DNA from: UBA964 sp031382085
Lineage (GTDB): Bacteria; Pseudomonadota; Gammaproteobacteria; Steroidobacterales; Steroidobacteraceae
Reading direction: 5' to 3'
DNA length: 64,000 nucleotides
Assembly (NCBI GenBank): GCA_031382085.1
Contig: JANMYM010000065.1
Span: 40,571 to 104,570 of the forward strand
A model generated the notes under the pieces. That model was not told the origin of the DNA and made no database searches. It saw nothing but the letters and a program-made list of their open reading frames with translations. Shown one piece after another: positions 1 through 8,309 of this stretch. Within the stretch, counting starts at the first letter, position 1. The number at the start of each line of letters is the position of its first letter. Position numbers and translations under genes: made by a program.

Positions 1-87
1 TTCCTGGTGGCGCCCACCAAGAATGCGATCCGATTCTCGCCGCCGATTCCGCAGTCATTTGGCCTGCGCGCCAGCTTCGAGTTCTGA
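1..87 (+). CDS. C-terminal end of an outer-membrane beta-barrel protein, probably a TonB-dependent receptor (partial)
   Basis: The frame is open from base 1 and stops with TGA at 85-87, leaving 28 residues that end GLRASFEF. A final strand with alternating hydrophobic residues and a terminal Phe is the signature recognised by the BAM complex in outer-membrane barrels, and this form is common in TonB-dependent receptors. A strong terminator follows 27 bases later. The identity as a receptor is inference because the plug domain and most of the barrel lie outside the window; any other OMP is possible. Confidence 0.55.
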   Translation, partial: FLVAPTKNAIRFSPPIPQSFGLRASFEF

Positions 88-114
88 CCGCAAGAACAGC
101 AACTGAGCTGTGCA

Positions 115-142
115 ACGGGGCCGGCAACGGCCCCGTTTTTTT
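115..142 (+). terminator. Rho-independent terminator after the outer-membrane protein gene
   Basis: A perfect 9-bp stem (ACGGGGCCG / CGGCCCCGT) with a GCAA tetraloop is followed by seven T residues. It sits just downstream of the stop codon at 87 and closes that transcript. Confidence 0.9.
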
Positions 143-149
143 GGAACCA

Positions 150-177
150 CAAAAAAAGGCAGCCATCGGGCTGCCTT
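150..177 (-). terminator. Rho-independent terminator for the PEP-CTERM gene (minus strand)
   Basis: A 9-bp stem (AAGGCAGCC / GGCTGCCTT) with a 4-base loop has a run of A residues at its plus-strand left side, which is a T tract when read on the minus strand. It lies 37 bases beyond the stop codon of the small PEP-CTERM gene, so that gene is a self-contained transcription unit on its 3' side. Confidence 0.85.
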
Positions 178-214
178 GCAAAGGAACTGAAAATTATCTG
201 TTTATTCTTGGCGT

Positions 215-388
215 TTATTTCTTGAACCGGCGCCGTGCGATTGCAGCGCCTGCCAGGCCCAGGGCTAGCAACGTCATGGAGGCCGGCTCCGGGACGTCGT
301 AGATCACATCAACGGTCGCGATGGCGGGTGCAACCAGCAGTAATGCCGCAGCGCCGATCAACATCGCCTGCGAAAATAATTTGTTCAT
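215..388 (-). CDS. Minimal PEP-CTERM sorting-signal protein (57 aa)
   Basis: The start ATG at 388 is preceded by AGGAA at a normal distance, so this start is preferred over the in-frame codon at 448. The protein is almost only two targeting signals: a Sec signal peptide (residues 1-24, ending APAIA), about seven residues (TVDVIYD), then a PEP-CTERM anchor with the PEP motif near 33-35, a hydrophobic helix and the basic end RRRFKK. In known PEP-CTERM systems an exosortase cuts near PEP and releases or relocates the mature chain, usually in exopolysaccharide-producing Gram-negatives. Here the mature chain would be a peptide of about ten residues. It has its own terminator. No exosortase gene is in the window. 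The function is unknown. Confidence 0.8.
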   Translation of the reverse strand: MNKLFSQAMLIGAAALLLVAPAIATVDVIYDVPEPASMTLLALGLAGAAIARRRFKK

Positions 389-552
389 CAATTGTTTCCT
401 AGTCTTGATGCATGCAAAGATTCGCAGGCAGCACCCTAACAACAGCAATATTGGTGCCAGAAACGCTAAGCGCCTGTATTGACAGGAGTTTTTCTCAGGC
501 GACGCCGCAGATGCGCCGTGACGTGTAAGGAATGCCGACGCTCGGTGTTGCG

Positions 553-918
553 CTATGTAAATTCGCCCTTGTCGGCGACGGCAATATGGAGAGCATGGCA
601 GGGCTCCTCGCCCACGACGTGCACCAGATGCCCCTGCCCGCTTATGTCGAACAGCGTGAGCATGTCACCGCGCACAAACTGCCGCGTCTCGCCATTGCTG
701 ACGGTGATATTCATCTGCCCGGAAAACACGGCGACGAACATCAGATCGGGCGCGGTCTTGAAATCCGCGCTGTAACCCGGCTGGGAGAGGCTCATCTTCC
801 AGTACTTGACGTTCTGGTTTTTCGACGAGACGCGGCGCGGTACGCCGGTCTGCGGCAAGTCCGTTGTGCGAAAAAAAGAGTGGCCATGCTCATCGGCATC
901 GACACATGTGAATTTCAT
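553..918 (-). CDS. Small cupin-domain protein (121 aa)
   Basis: No signal peptide is visible, so it is probably cytoplasmic. Residues about 55-115 form a cupin-like beta barrel: the stretch FSGQMNITVSNGE followed by FVRGDMLTLFDISGQGHLVHVV matches the two conserved cupin halves, with one possible metal-ligand His in GHLVHVV and another in CHALHI. AGGAG stands seven bases before the ATG. It is the last gene of a four-gene minus-strand run (NHL protein, bicupin, cupin, cupin). The segment YWKMSLSQPG matches YWGISLNQPG of the neighbouring cupin, so the two look like diverged tandem duplicates. The substrate is unknown. Confidence 0.8.
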   Translation of the reverse strand: MKFTCVDADEHGHSFFRTTDLPQTGVPRRVSSKNQNVKYWKMSLSQPGYSADFKTAPDLMFVAVFSGQMNITVSNGETRQFVRGDMLTLFDISGQGHLVHVVGEEPCHALHIAVADKGEFT

Positions 919-927
919 GGCTCGCTC

Positions 928-1317
928 CTACTTCTTGAATTCGTAGTTGTCGACGCCCGGAAATGTCAGGCTCAACGTGATCACTGGATCGCGGCTACTC
1001 GCGAATGACGAGTGATGCAGCGACCGGCCGTGCACGTAAACCCCTTCGCCGGTGGCGGAACGGCGGATCTCGCCGCTCTGCAGCTTGTTGTCGAGATGTC
1101 CCGACATCGACCAGACCATGCGCGGTTGATTGGTCAGGTGCATTTCATCGGCTCCGCCGCCGATCGGCTCACCCGGTTGATTCAGCGAAATGCCCCAGTA
1201 CGCGCCATCCTGTTTTTCAGTCTCGGCGTGCAGGTCTGTCAGCTTTTTGAAGGGAATGTCGACCGTGCCCCAGCTGGAGCGGCCGTTAGCATCCCGGCTG
1301 AAGGATTTCATTTTCAT
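928..1317 (-). CDS. Small cupin-like protein (129 aa)
   Basis: The start is taken as ATG 1317 because it overlaps the stop of the upstream bicupin gene by ATGA, a typical coupled junction; a second ATG lies two codons later. The region from YWGISLNQPG onward has a cupin-like strand pattern, and VYVHGRSLHHSS contains three His that could bind metal. No signal peptide is seen. It resembles the next gene downstream (same YWxxSLxQPG motif), suggesting duplication. It could be a sugar or keto-acid binding or isomerising protein, but nothing in the sequence fixes the activity. Confidence 0.75.
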   Translation of the reverse strand: MKMKSFSRDANGRSSWGTVDIPFKKLTDLHAETEKQDGAYWGISLNQPGEPIGGGADEMHLTNQPRMVWSMSGHLDNKLQSGEIRRSATGEGVYVHGRSLHHSSFASSRDPVITLSLTFPGVDNYEFKK

Positions 1318-2153
1318 GGAGCCGCCTTTGCGCCATTGGTGGCAATGAATGAGGAATCTTCCAGAACATCCCAGTGGGTCGGCAGGCCCGCCTCCTCGCA
1401 CAGCGCATCACCCGCCTGGACGGTCTTGGCTTCGTCGCCAACGGTGATTTCCATGCGCCCGGACAACATATAGATCAGCGCGTCAACCTGAGGCGTCACC
1501 GCGCCGGTCTTGCCCGGACTTGTCAGGCGCGCGATGCGGATGGAATTGCCGTCGAATACATAACGCTGCACCGCGACCGTCGCCGTGTCGACACCAGCCT
1601 TCGGGCCCGCGGTGAGTGGCGTCACTGGCGTGTCCCTGCCACGGATGACCAGCGACTTGGCGTCCGGTTTCGAATTACGCACCGTGTAAAGGACCACGGT
1701 CGTATCCTCCAACTTGCGCGGGATGCTGCGCAACACTCCGCTCGGCAGATTGACAACGTCGCCCGCACGAATCTGTACCGTTTGGCCAGCCGCACCGACG
1801 ATCGCTGAGCCCTTGAGCACATAAAGCTGAGTTTCCGTGGTGATCTGGTGCAGCACGCCACCGCTTGCCTTGCGGAAGGTCAACACGCGGATTTCGCCAT
1901 TGTTGAATTTGAACGCCTGGGAGTCATAGCGCACCGCGTTAGCCGGGGCGCGCGCCAGCTCGTCGGCGCCGGCTGCAATCAGGATGCGCGCACCGGTCTG
2001 CTCCGCCGCACCGGTCTGCAGTATCTCCCACTCGGCCATCGCGACCACGGCTGTATCGGCGGCGAGCCGGATATTGCTCGCGGCATGCGCGCCTTGGGCG
2101 GTCGCCATAAATCCCGCAGCGAGCATCAGGTTCCTAACAAACTGTCGCTTCAC
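1314..2153 (-). CDS. Exported bicupin protein (279 aa)
   Basis: An N-terminal signal peptide (MKRQFVRNLMLAAGFMATAQGAHAAS) directs it to the periplasm. Two cupin domains follow: one near 95-155 (LYVLKGSAIVGAAGQTVQIRAGDVVNLPSG) and one near 210-270 (IYMLSGRMEITVGDEAKTVQAGDALCEEAG). Both keep the G-x-aromatic/charged-x-V and AGD-xxxxP landmarks, but the metal-binding His residues are sparse, so a binding role is as likely as catalysis. The start is GTG, overlapping the upstream stop as GTGA, and the 3' end overlaps the next gene as ATGA, so the operon is tightly coupled. Confidence 0.8.
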   Translation of the reverse strand: MKRQFVRNLMLAAGFMATAQGAHAASNIRLAADTAVVAMAEWEILQTGAAEQTGARILIAAGADELARAPANAVRYDSQAFKFNNGEIRVLTFRKASGGVLHQITTETQLYVLKGSAIVGAAGQTVQIRAGDVVNLPSGVLRSIPRKLEDTTVVLYTVRNSKPDAKSLVIRGRDTPVTPLTAGPKAGVDTATVAVQRYVFDGNSIRIARLTSPGKTGAVTPQVDALIYMLSGRMEITVGDEAKTVQAGDALCEEAGLPTHWDVLEDSSFIATNGAKAAP

Positions 2154-3811
2154 GTTCGCCCCCTGTTTTTTGACGCTCTCCGGGGCCGCAGGACCCGGAT
2201 GGAATTATCGCCAGGACAAGTCAGGTACACGGCGCCGGCAGCGTCCACAACGATGCCGGCCAGTGAGTCTTGCGGCAAGTCTAGGCCATCGAGTGACAGC
2301 GGCAGACCGCTTGCGAGTACCGTTCGCTGCTTGGCGCCAGGATCGATCGCCAATACGCGTCCGGCGCTGGCTTCGACCACGGCCAGCCGCCCATCCGGCA
2401 GCCGCGCAAGGCCCGTCGGCCGATTGAGGCCCGCAGCCACCCAAGTCTTTTGCCCGGATTGAAGATAGACCCGCTGTATACGGCCCGCGGCGAATTCGGT
2501 CACCAGCAGTACCTGCGGGCTCTCTTCCATGAGCGCTACCGGTTGCTGCAGGCCGGACGCAAGGACCCTGGCGCCGCTGCCGTCAATTTGCAATAACTCG
2601 CCCGTTGCGCTGTCGGCGACCACCGCTGTCCCATCGCCTAACAACACCAGGCCTCTGGGGCTCTTGACCGCACTGCTCTCCCAGGCCACCTGCTCGGTTG
2701 TCCGGTCGATGGCGCGCAGTCGCGCCGCCGGGGCATTGGCAAGCACGATGCGCTGTGCGTTCGCCGCCACCGCAGTCGATGCACCGCGATTGCCGGCCCA
2801 GGGCGGGCGCGTCACCGCGCCGCTCTGCGAGTCGACAAACCGATAGCCGAATGGGTCCGCCACCAACAGGCTTGGCCGTCCCGACTCCAGTGTCAGGGTC
2901 AGGCCTAACGGCAACGTGAACCAGCCGCGCACCAGCGTGCGCAGCGCACCCGAGGCGGTGTCGAATACCCGCAGGCTGCTGTCGGCGGCGCTGCTGAGAA
3001 TGATCCTGCCGTGCGGCGCCAGCACCAGGCTGTCGAGCGGCGCCGGCAGATTTGTTAGCTTGGTCGACTGGCCCGTGGCCGGTACGGTGCGCCACAGGTC
3101 CCCGTTCAGATAGTCGACGCTGAACACATCGCCGTTCGGCGCCACCTTGACCGCGGCCGGCGCGCCCAGACCGGTCGCGATAATCGAGCGCGCACCGGAC
3201 TCAATATCAATCGCGACCAGGCGATCGGTCCCGAACTGCGGCGCATACAGCCGTCCGTCCGGACCAAACGCAAAGCCATTCAACCGCCCCTGAGCACTCG
3301 CAATGCGGCGCGGCGGCTTGACCGCTAACGGATCCAGTTCCCAGAGCGTGTCATCGCCGGCGCCGACCTGGGCGGTGAACAAGCGGCCGGCTGCGTTGAA
3401 AGCGATCGGATTGACACGCGGCACGTCGCGCATCAGCACCTCCGGCCGGCCTCCGGGCCGCTGCGCGCGAATTTCCCCGGAGCGCTGCGCGGTCCAGGCC
3501 ACGATACCGGCGGCCGGCGTACCGGCCGGACCGACTGCGACGTCGTCGGACTCGCCGTGCGGCGAGTCGATAAATACGGTGACGGCCCCCGACTGCGGGT
3601 CGATCTGGTAGACGCGCTGACCATGAATGCTGGTGCCAAACAAGCGGCCCGCGTCGTCAAGGACAATTCCCTCCACGGCGTGCATGGCCGAGGGCGGCAC
3701 CAAAACCTGTACCTCGTAGGTACCGACCGGCGCCAGACCGGCCGCCTGTGTGAGGGCAACCGCCTGAGTGCCCAGGACAACGATTGCACAGCGGGTAAGC
3801 CGATTGAGCAT
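2150..3811 (-). CDS. Exported NHL/SMP-30-type beta-propeller protein (553 aa)
   Basis: ATG 3811 is chosen because it has AAAGAGG upstream and begins a signal peptide (MLNRLTRCAIVVLGTQAVALTQAAG). The rest is a long run of roughly 40-residue blades of the type GIVLDDAGRLFGT, GFAFGPDGRLYAPQ, VKVAPNGDVFSVD, LARLPDGRLAVVE and GIVVDAAGAVYLT, typical of NHL, SMP-30/gluconolactonase and virginiamycin-lyase-like propellers. About ten blades could be present, possibly two propellers. It is the first gene of the cupin operon and lies back to back with the triheme cytochrome c gene (64-bp gap). A periplasmic lactonase or binding role is plausible; the substrate is unknown. Confidence 0.75.
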   Translation of the reverse strand: MLNRLTRCAIVVLGTQAVALTQAAGLAPVGTYEVQVLVPPSAMHAVEGIVLDDAGRLFGTSIHGQRVYQIDPQSGAVTVFIDSPHGESDDVAVGPAGTPAAGIVAWTAQRSGEIRAQRPGGRPEVLMRDVPRVNPIAFNAAGRLFTAQVGAGDDTLWELDPLAVKPPRRIASAQGRLNGFAFGPDGRLYAPQFGTDRLVAIDIESGARSIIATGLGAPAAVKVAPNGDVFSVDYLNGDLWRTVPATGQSTKLTNLPAPLDSLVLAPHGRIILSSAADSSLRVFDTASGALRTLVRGWFTLPLGLTLTLESGRPSLLVADPFGYRFVDSQSGAVTRPPWAGNRGASTAVAANAQRIVLANAPAARLRAIDRTTEQVAWESSAVKSPRGLVLLGDGTAVVADSATGELLQIDGSGARVLASGLQQPVALMEESPQVLLVTEFAAGRIQRVYLQSGQKTWVAAGLNRPTGLARLPDGRLAVVEASAGRVLAIDPGAKQRTVLASGLPLSLDGLDLPQDSLAGIVVDAAGAVYLTCPGDNSIRVLRPRRASKNRGRT

Positions 3812-3875
3812 CGCAGCAGCCTCTTTCGTTGCGCCTAGAATAGTGCCGGTCGAACACTTGGGGACAGTAAAGCGT

Positions 3876-5180
3876 ATGCGCACTCCATTTTTTCATCTGG
3901 GCCTGGGCGTCGTGGTTGCGGCATCGTTGGCGTGGCTGATGAGCAGCACGCTGCGCGCTGCCGATCCACCGGCCGCGGCCCCTGCAGCAGCGCCCGCACC
4001 AGCACCGCCGCTCAACCCGGACGCCGCCAGAGTTGCAGCGGGCCGCTACCTCGCGGTCGCCGGCAATTGCAGTAACTGCCACAGCCGCGAAGACGGTGAA
4101 CCGTTCGCCGGCGGCGTGGAATTCAAGACCGACTTCGGCACGATTTACTCGACCAATATCACGCCGGATACGACCGCGGGCATCGGCGACTGGACCGAAG
4201 CGCAGTTTGTGCGCGCCATGCGCGAAGGTGTCGACGATGAGGGCCAGCATCTCTACCCCGCCTTCCCCTACACCGCGTTCACCAGGATCAGCGATACCGA
4301 CCTGTCGGCGTTGTTTGCCTACCTGAAATCCCTCGCCCCGTCGGTCTACCAGGCGCCCGAGAATGACCTGCGGTTCCCCTACAACCAGCGCTGGTTGTTA
4401 GGTCTGTGGAAGTGGTTTTTCTTTGACGAAACCCGCTTTCAGCGGCAGCCAGCGCGCGGCGCGCAATGGAATCGCGGCGCCTACCTGGTCGACGGACTGG
4501 GGCACTGCGGCGCCTGCCACACGCCGCGTAATTTTCTCGGTGCGGAGAAAGATGACCAGTACCTCGCCGGCGGGGTCTACAACGCCACCATCCCGGGCGG
4601 CGATGTGCGGCCCTGGGCGGCCGTCAATCTGACCCAGGCGGACAGCGGCCTCAAGACCTGGAGCGTCTCCGACCTAACAGGCTACCTTGGTACCGGCCAC
4701 GGCCAGCGCGCCGGCTCGTTCGGACCGATGAATGAAGTCATCGGTAACAGCCTGCGGCGCCTGAACGCGCCCGACGTCGAGGCGATGGCGGTCTACGTCA
4801 AGAGCCTGCCCGGGATCGAGACCAGCGATACGCAGTCTTTGAGCGAGTCGGAACGGGCCGAAGGCGAAACGCAATATACGATTCATTGCGGCACCTGCCA
4901 CCTGCCGACGGGACTCGGTTCATCGCCCGGCAACGATCTGGGGCCGCCGCTGGTCGGCAATCCCGTCGTGCAGGCGCCGAGCCCGGCTTCGCTGATCAAT
5001 GTCATCTTGAACAGCAGCGAAGTGCTGACACCCGCACCGGCCGCCAGCTGGAAAAACATGGACGGCCTGGGCGACAAGCTCGACGACGAGCAGGTCGCCG
5101 CCATCGCCAACTATCTGCGCAGCAGCTGGGGTAATCGCGGCGGCCATGTGAGCGCCGCTGACGTCGCGCGGCAGCGTTAG
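3876..5180 (+). CDS. Triheme cytochrome c, alcohol/aldose dehydrogenase cytochrome-subunit type (434 aa)
   Basis: After a signal segment (residues 1-29, ending TLRAAD) and an Ala/Pro linker there are three CxxCH haem c sites: CSNCH at about 65-69, CGACH at 211-215 and CGTCH at 338-342. Three haems in about 430 residues with the motifs ERAEG, TPRNFLGA and DxEAMAVYVKSLP are characteristic of the cytochrome subunits that accept electrons from membrane-bound PQQ- or FAD-dependent alcohol, aldehyde or sugar dehydrogenases and pass them to ubiquinone. The dehydrogenase partner is not in the window. It stops one base before the convergent HiPIP gene. The start is ATG 3876; longer in-frame upstream sequence overlaps the divergent gene and is ignored. 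Confidence 0.88.
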   Translation: MRTPFFHLGLGVVVAASLAWLMSSTLRAADPPAAAPAAAPAPAPPLNPDAARVAAGRYLAVAGNCSNCHSREDGEPFAGGVEFKTDFGTIYSTNITPDTTAGIGDWTEAQFVRAMREGVDDEGQHLYPAFPYTAFTRISDTDLSALFAYLKSLAPSVYQAPENDLRFPYNQRWLLGLWKWFFFDETRFQRQPARGAQWNRGAYLVDGLGHCGACHTPRNFLGAEKDDQYLAGGVYNATIPGGDVRPWAAVNLTQADSGLKTWSVSDLTGYLGTGHGQRAGSFGPMNEVIGNSLRRLNAPDVEAMAVYVKSLPGIETSDTQSLSESERAEGETQYTIHCGTCHLPTGLGSSPGNDLGPPLVGNPVVQAPSPASLINVILNSSEVLTPAPAASWKNMDGLGDKLDDEQVAAIANYLRSSWGNRGGHVSAADVARQR

Positions 5181-5181
5181 C

Positions 5182-5529
5182 TCAGGCCGCTGGCGCCTTG
5201 GCGGCCCAGGAGTCGCAGTAACCCTTCGGGTTCGCGGGACCGCCAGTGTAGATCTGGCAGGTTCCGCAGCCCGCGCCGTCCGCGCCCAGCGTGAAAAAGG
5301 TGCAGCCTGAGCAGGTCTTGGAGGCTTCGGCCGAGTTTTCGACGTAATGATTGGCCTGGCGCAGGCTGGTTTCCGACGGCGACATGTCCTCGGGATTTGC
5401 ACACCCGCCTGCCGCTGACGCCGGCTGCGACTTGCCGCCACTGCAGGCAGTCAGGGCAGCGCTGGCCGCTGTAGCCGCGGAAACTGTTAGCCCGAGTCGG
5501 AAAAACGCGCGGCGGGTCAATGCATCCAT
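5182..5529 (-). CDS. High-potential iron-sulfur protein (HiPIP), 115 aa
   Basis: The N terminus TRRAFFRLGLT resembles a twin-arginine (Tat) signal, as expected for a cofactor-loaded periplasmic protein. The mature part carries Cys 73, 76, 91 and 105 in the spacing C-x2-C-x14-C-x13-C, close to the HiPIP [4Fe-4S] pattern, with the typical GxCDSW ending. An extra Cys lies at 88 and another at 43. HiPIPs are soluble periplasmic electron carriers; proximity to a triheme cytochrome c suggests a shared electron-transfer pathway, though the two genes are convergent and not cotranscribed. Confidence 0.9.
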   Translation of the reverse strand: MDALTRRAFFRLGLTVSAATAASAALTACSGGKSQPASAAGGCANPEDMSPSETSLRQANHYVENSAEASKTCSGCTFFTLGADGAGCGTCQIYTGGPANPKGYCDSWAAKAPAA

Positions 5530-5578
5530 GGGATGGCTCCAGGGTGGGTTTGAATTGCGAGTTGCGGGGATACGATAA

Positions 5579-6196
5579 CTAATTCCTGGCGCCGGCGTCC
5601 AACATCGGCGCCAGCGAGACCAGCAGCAGAATCGCCATGATTACATTGAAAATACGCGCCGTGCGCGGTTCGCGCAGCCAGCGCTTCAAAATGGTCCCGA
5701 ATAACACCCAGGTGGAAATGCAAGGTACGTTGACCGTTGCAAACAACAGCCCAAAGACCAGAATCCATGTTGACGACGCTCCTGCCGGCACGTAGGCGCT
5801 GAATGCGGTAACGGCAACCACCCAGGCTTTAGGATTGACCCATTGGAACAGGGCCGCCGCCATGAAGCCGATAGGCCGCGATTTGTTAGTACTGTCAACG
5901 TCGGTGCTCGCGGACCCGGCCGTCGCAATTCGCAACGCAAGGTAACCCAGGTAGATGGCGCCTGCCCAGCGCAGTACGCGATAAAAACCCGGCGCGCGCA
6001 GGAAGAACTCCGCCAGGCCGAAACCGACCAACACCAGCATGATCGCGAAGCCCACCGTGACCCCGAGCATGTGCGGTATGGTGCGGCGGAACCCGTGGTT
6101 CACGCCTGCGGCCAGCAGCATCACGTTGTTAGGTCCGGGCGTGATCGAGGAGACCAGGGCGAACAGACTGAAAGCAACGAGAACGGCGCTGGTCAT
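5579..6196 (-). CDS. LysE/RhtB-family amino-acid exporter (205 aa)
   Basis: The protein is about six hydrophobic helices and opens with the family hallmark SSITPGPNNVMLLAAGVNHGFRRT. The conserved QWVNPKAW motif lies in the middle. The length is standard for LysE/RhtB exporters, which expel amino acids or derivatives such as homoserine lactone, threonine or lysine; the substrate cannot be read from sequence. ATG 6196 is chosen from the family start pattern; sequence upstream in frame is the shadow of the overlapping 725-aa gene, whose 3' end reaches 68 bp into this one. Confidence 0.88.
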   Translation of the reverse strand: MTSAVLVAFSLFALVSSITPGPNNVMLLAAGVNHGFRRTIPHMLGVTVGFAIMLVLVGFGLAEFFLRAPGFYRVLRWAGAIYLGYLALRIATAGSASTDVDSTNKSRPIGFMAAALFQWVNPKAWVVAVTAFSAYVPAGASSTWILVFGLLFATVNVPCISTWVLFGTILKRWLREPRTARIFNVIMAILLLVSLAPMLDAGARN

Positions 6197-8306
6197 GCAA
6201 GCCCATGTTACCCTTTGAACGAACGCCCGCACAGCGGACACCACCCAGCAGTGCCAGCAGCAGCAGCAGCCACGGCTCGATAAGTCCGCCACCGCCGCCA
6301 GAGGCAGCAGCGGGCGGCGGCGCGGCGACATCGTCTTCCTGGATGGTGATCACATAGCTGCTCGTGCCATCGAGAACTACGCCACCGCTGAGGTTCGACA
6401 AAACCAGTTGGAAATTCCGATTGCCGGTGACACTGGTGTTGTTAGCTACCTGGATAACCACGGTGCGCTCGCCCGTTTCACCGCTGGCCCACTGCAACGT
6501 GCCGCTGGCAGCGGTGTAATCGGTGCCGGCCAGCGCTGTGCCATTTGCAGTGCTGTAACTGACACTGACGGCGCCCGTCGATCCGGCGGCACGCTCGATT
6601 CTGACGGTGACCGAGCCCGATCCCTCGACCACAGTAGCGGCGTTGCCCACGAAAGCGAGCCGTCCTGGCAGGTTAGCTGCCTGTTCACGCAATAGAAAGA
6701 GGCCGTTGCTGATATCGCTGATCAGGATCGTCCCGGACGGCAGGAAGGGATACACGCCCCAGGCGCCATCGGTGCCCGCACTGTTAGCTGCAGGCACCAG
6801 GAAGGTGTCGAAATTGCCGATCTCGGCCAGCTGCGCCGGATTCGTGGCGTCAAAGACCACCAGGCCGCGCCGGTAGTGCGAGACGTAGTAACGATTGCCC
6901 TTGGTGTAGCCGTTGTGGTCAGTCGTCGTATCGAGACCACGAAAGCTGGTCACGATGGCGGGGAAACGCAGATTGTCGATGTTCAGCGTGTAGATCTGGG
7001 TATTGAAACCGCGCCGGATTTCCTCCAGCTCATCATGGACCATGATGAAGCGCTGGTCGCTCGACGGCCAGCCGGAGTGGGTGTACTCGACACCCGGATA
7101 GGTAGTGGTCGACAACCTGACAGGCAGCGACTTGTTAGTCACGTCCCAGAGATCGATGGTCGTCTCATTGAAGTCGACCAGCACTTCGCAGGGGTTGTGA
7201 CCCGGCTCGCACTGCGAGGTGCGCGCATCGCTCAACAGCAGACCGGTGGAGTCGTGCATGTAACCGCTGCCGGGCGTCGCGGTGCCAACCAGTTGCGGTT
7301 GCGCGGGATTGGCCAGACTGTAGGCGCGCCAGGCACCGCCCGCGACATTGCTGCCGGCGAGATACAGAAATGCCTGCGCACCGGGCAGCGCGACATTGGT
7401 GGCGTAATTGATGTTCGACACATAGGCCGTGTGCTGGCTGCCGGTATCGGTCAGCGTGGTCGCGAGACTCGCGGTGTTAGGCAGCCCGGACAGGTCGATG
7501 ACCTGCAGGCCGCTGCCCAGCGCCTCGGTGGTGATGTAGGCGTAGGCGCGATACCGATTCGCGGCTGTATCGCGATACTGATACAGCTTGACCTCGCGCC
7601 AGCTGGAACTATTGCCCGGGATGGTCGTCACCTCGCGTGGATTGGCGGGATCTGTAACATCGACGATGCCGGTGCCATTACGCAGGCCAATGACCGCGTA
7701 TTCTCGATTGTCATTGAGATCGACCAGCCCCCAGACATTGGCTGCCGAAGAAGGACGCGTGGAAAAGTCTGCCAGCGTCAGCTGCGCAAGAAAATCCACG
7801 TTGCGACAGGGAAACTGCGCCGCGGTGCCCGACTGGCAAGTTGCAGGCGCGGCTCCCTTGCTCTGCAGCGCGGGCGGCGTGGCAAGATCAAAAATGCCGC
7901 TCTCGGCATTTTCACGGCTCGCGGCCCAGGTGAAGCCCTGCCTGGCCATCGCGAGGCGGTAACGTGGATCGACACCTAACAGAATGGTGCGATTGGCAGC
8001 AGCATCCTGGATCGCGTATTCGGTCGCGGGACTGTAGCCGCCGGCAGCCTTGCGGCCACCGAACAAGAACTGCTCCGGCTCCAGGTCGCCGACGGAATAA
8101 ATACCTGCCGCCACCCGAACGGTGTTGGCGGGCGCCGCCCGGCTCAACGCATATTGAATGCTCGCGCAAGGCAGGTCGTGATCAAGGCAGGCGCTGTTGT
8201 TGGCGCCGGCGGTTTCCACAAAACGCAGGCCCTGGCTTTCGTCGTGCGAAGCCGATGCGGCAGCCGCCAGCAGCAGCAGCGGGACGTGCTTCCAGCCAAG
8301 TCTCAT
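6129..8306 (-). CDS. Choice-of-anchor-B surface protein with LVIVD-type repeats and a Calx-beta domain (725 aa)
   Basis: It has a signal peptide (residues 1-20), a short region resembling the start of a right-handed beta-helix (CASIQYALSRA), and a central repeat domain with phrases such as GIVDVTDPANPREVTTI, GLQVIDLSGLP and GLVVFDATNPAQLAEIGNF, the LVIVD pattern of choice-of-anchor-B proteins. A Calx-beta domain follows (VVEGSGSVTVRIERA ... TALAGTDYTAASGTL). Near the C terminus GGGGG and a Leu-rich helix look like a GlyGly-CTERM-style anchor, but the frame continues about 25 further residues into the downstream exporter gene. The role on the cell surface is unknown. Confidence 0.85.
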   Translation of the reverse strand: MRLGWKHVPLLLLAAAASASHDESQGLRFVETAGANNSACLDHDLPCASIQYALSRAAPANTVRVAAGIYSVGDLEPEQFLFGGRKAAGGYSPATEYAIQDAAANRTILLGVDPRYRLAMARQGFTWAASRENAESGIFDLATPPALQSKGAAPATCQSGTAAQFPCRNVDFLAQLTLADFSTRPSSAANVWGLVDLNDNREYAVIGLRNGTGIVDVTDPANPREVTTIPGNSSSWREVKLYQYRDTAANRYRAYAYITTEALGSGLQVIDLSGLPNTASLATTLTDTGSQHTAYVSNINYATNVALPGAQAFLYLAGSNVAGGAWRAYSLANPAQPQLVGTATPGSGYMHDSTGLLLSDARTSQCEPGHNPCEVLVDFNETTIDLWDVTNKSLPVRLSTTTYPGVEYTHSGWPSSDQRFIMVHDELEEIRRGFNTQIYTLNIDNLRFPAIVTSFRGLDTTTDHNGYTKGNRYYVSHYRRGLVVFDATNPAQLAEIGNFDTFLVPAANSAGTDGAWGVYPFLPSGTILISDISNGLFLLREQAANLPGRLAFVGNAATVVEGSGSVTVRIERAAGSTGAVSVSYSTANGTALAGTDYTAASGTLQWASGETGERTVVIQVANNTSVTGNRNFQLVLSNLSGGVVLDGTSSYVITIQEDDVAAPPPAAASGGGGGLIEPWLLLLLALLGGVRCAGVRSKGNMGLHDQRRSRCFQSVRPGLLDHART

Positions 8307-8309
8307 GCG

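Noticed and set aside
6876..7979. Long open frame (367 codons) on the plus strand
   Set aside because: It is antisense to the choice-of-anchor-B gene, has low-complexity Arg/Gly-rich composition and no homology; a GC-rich shadow frame.
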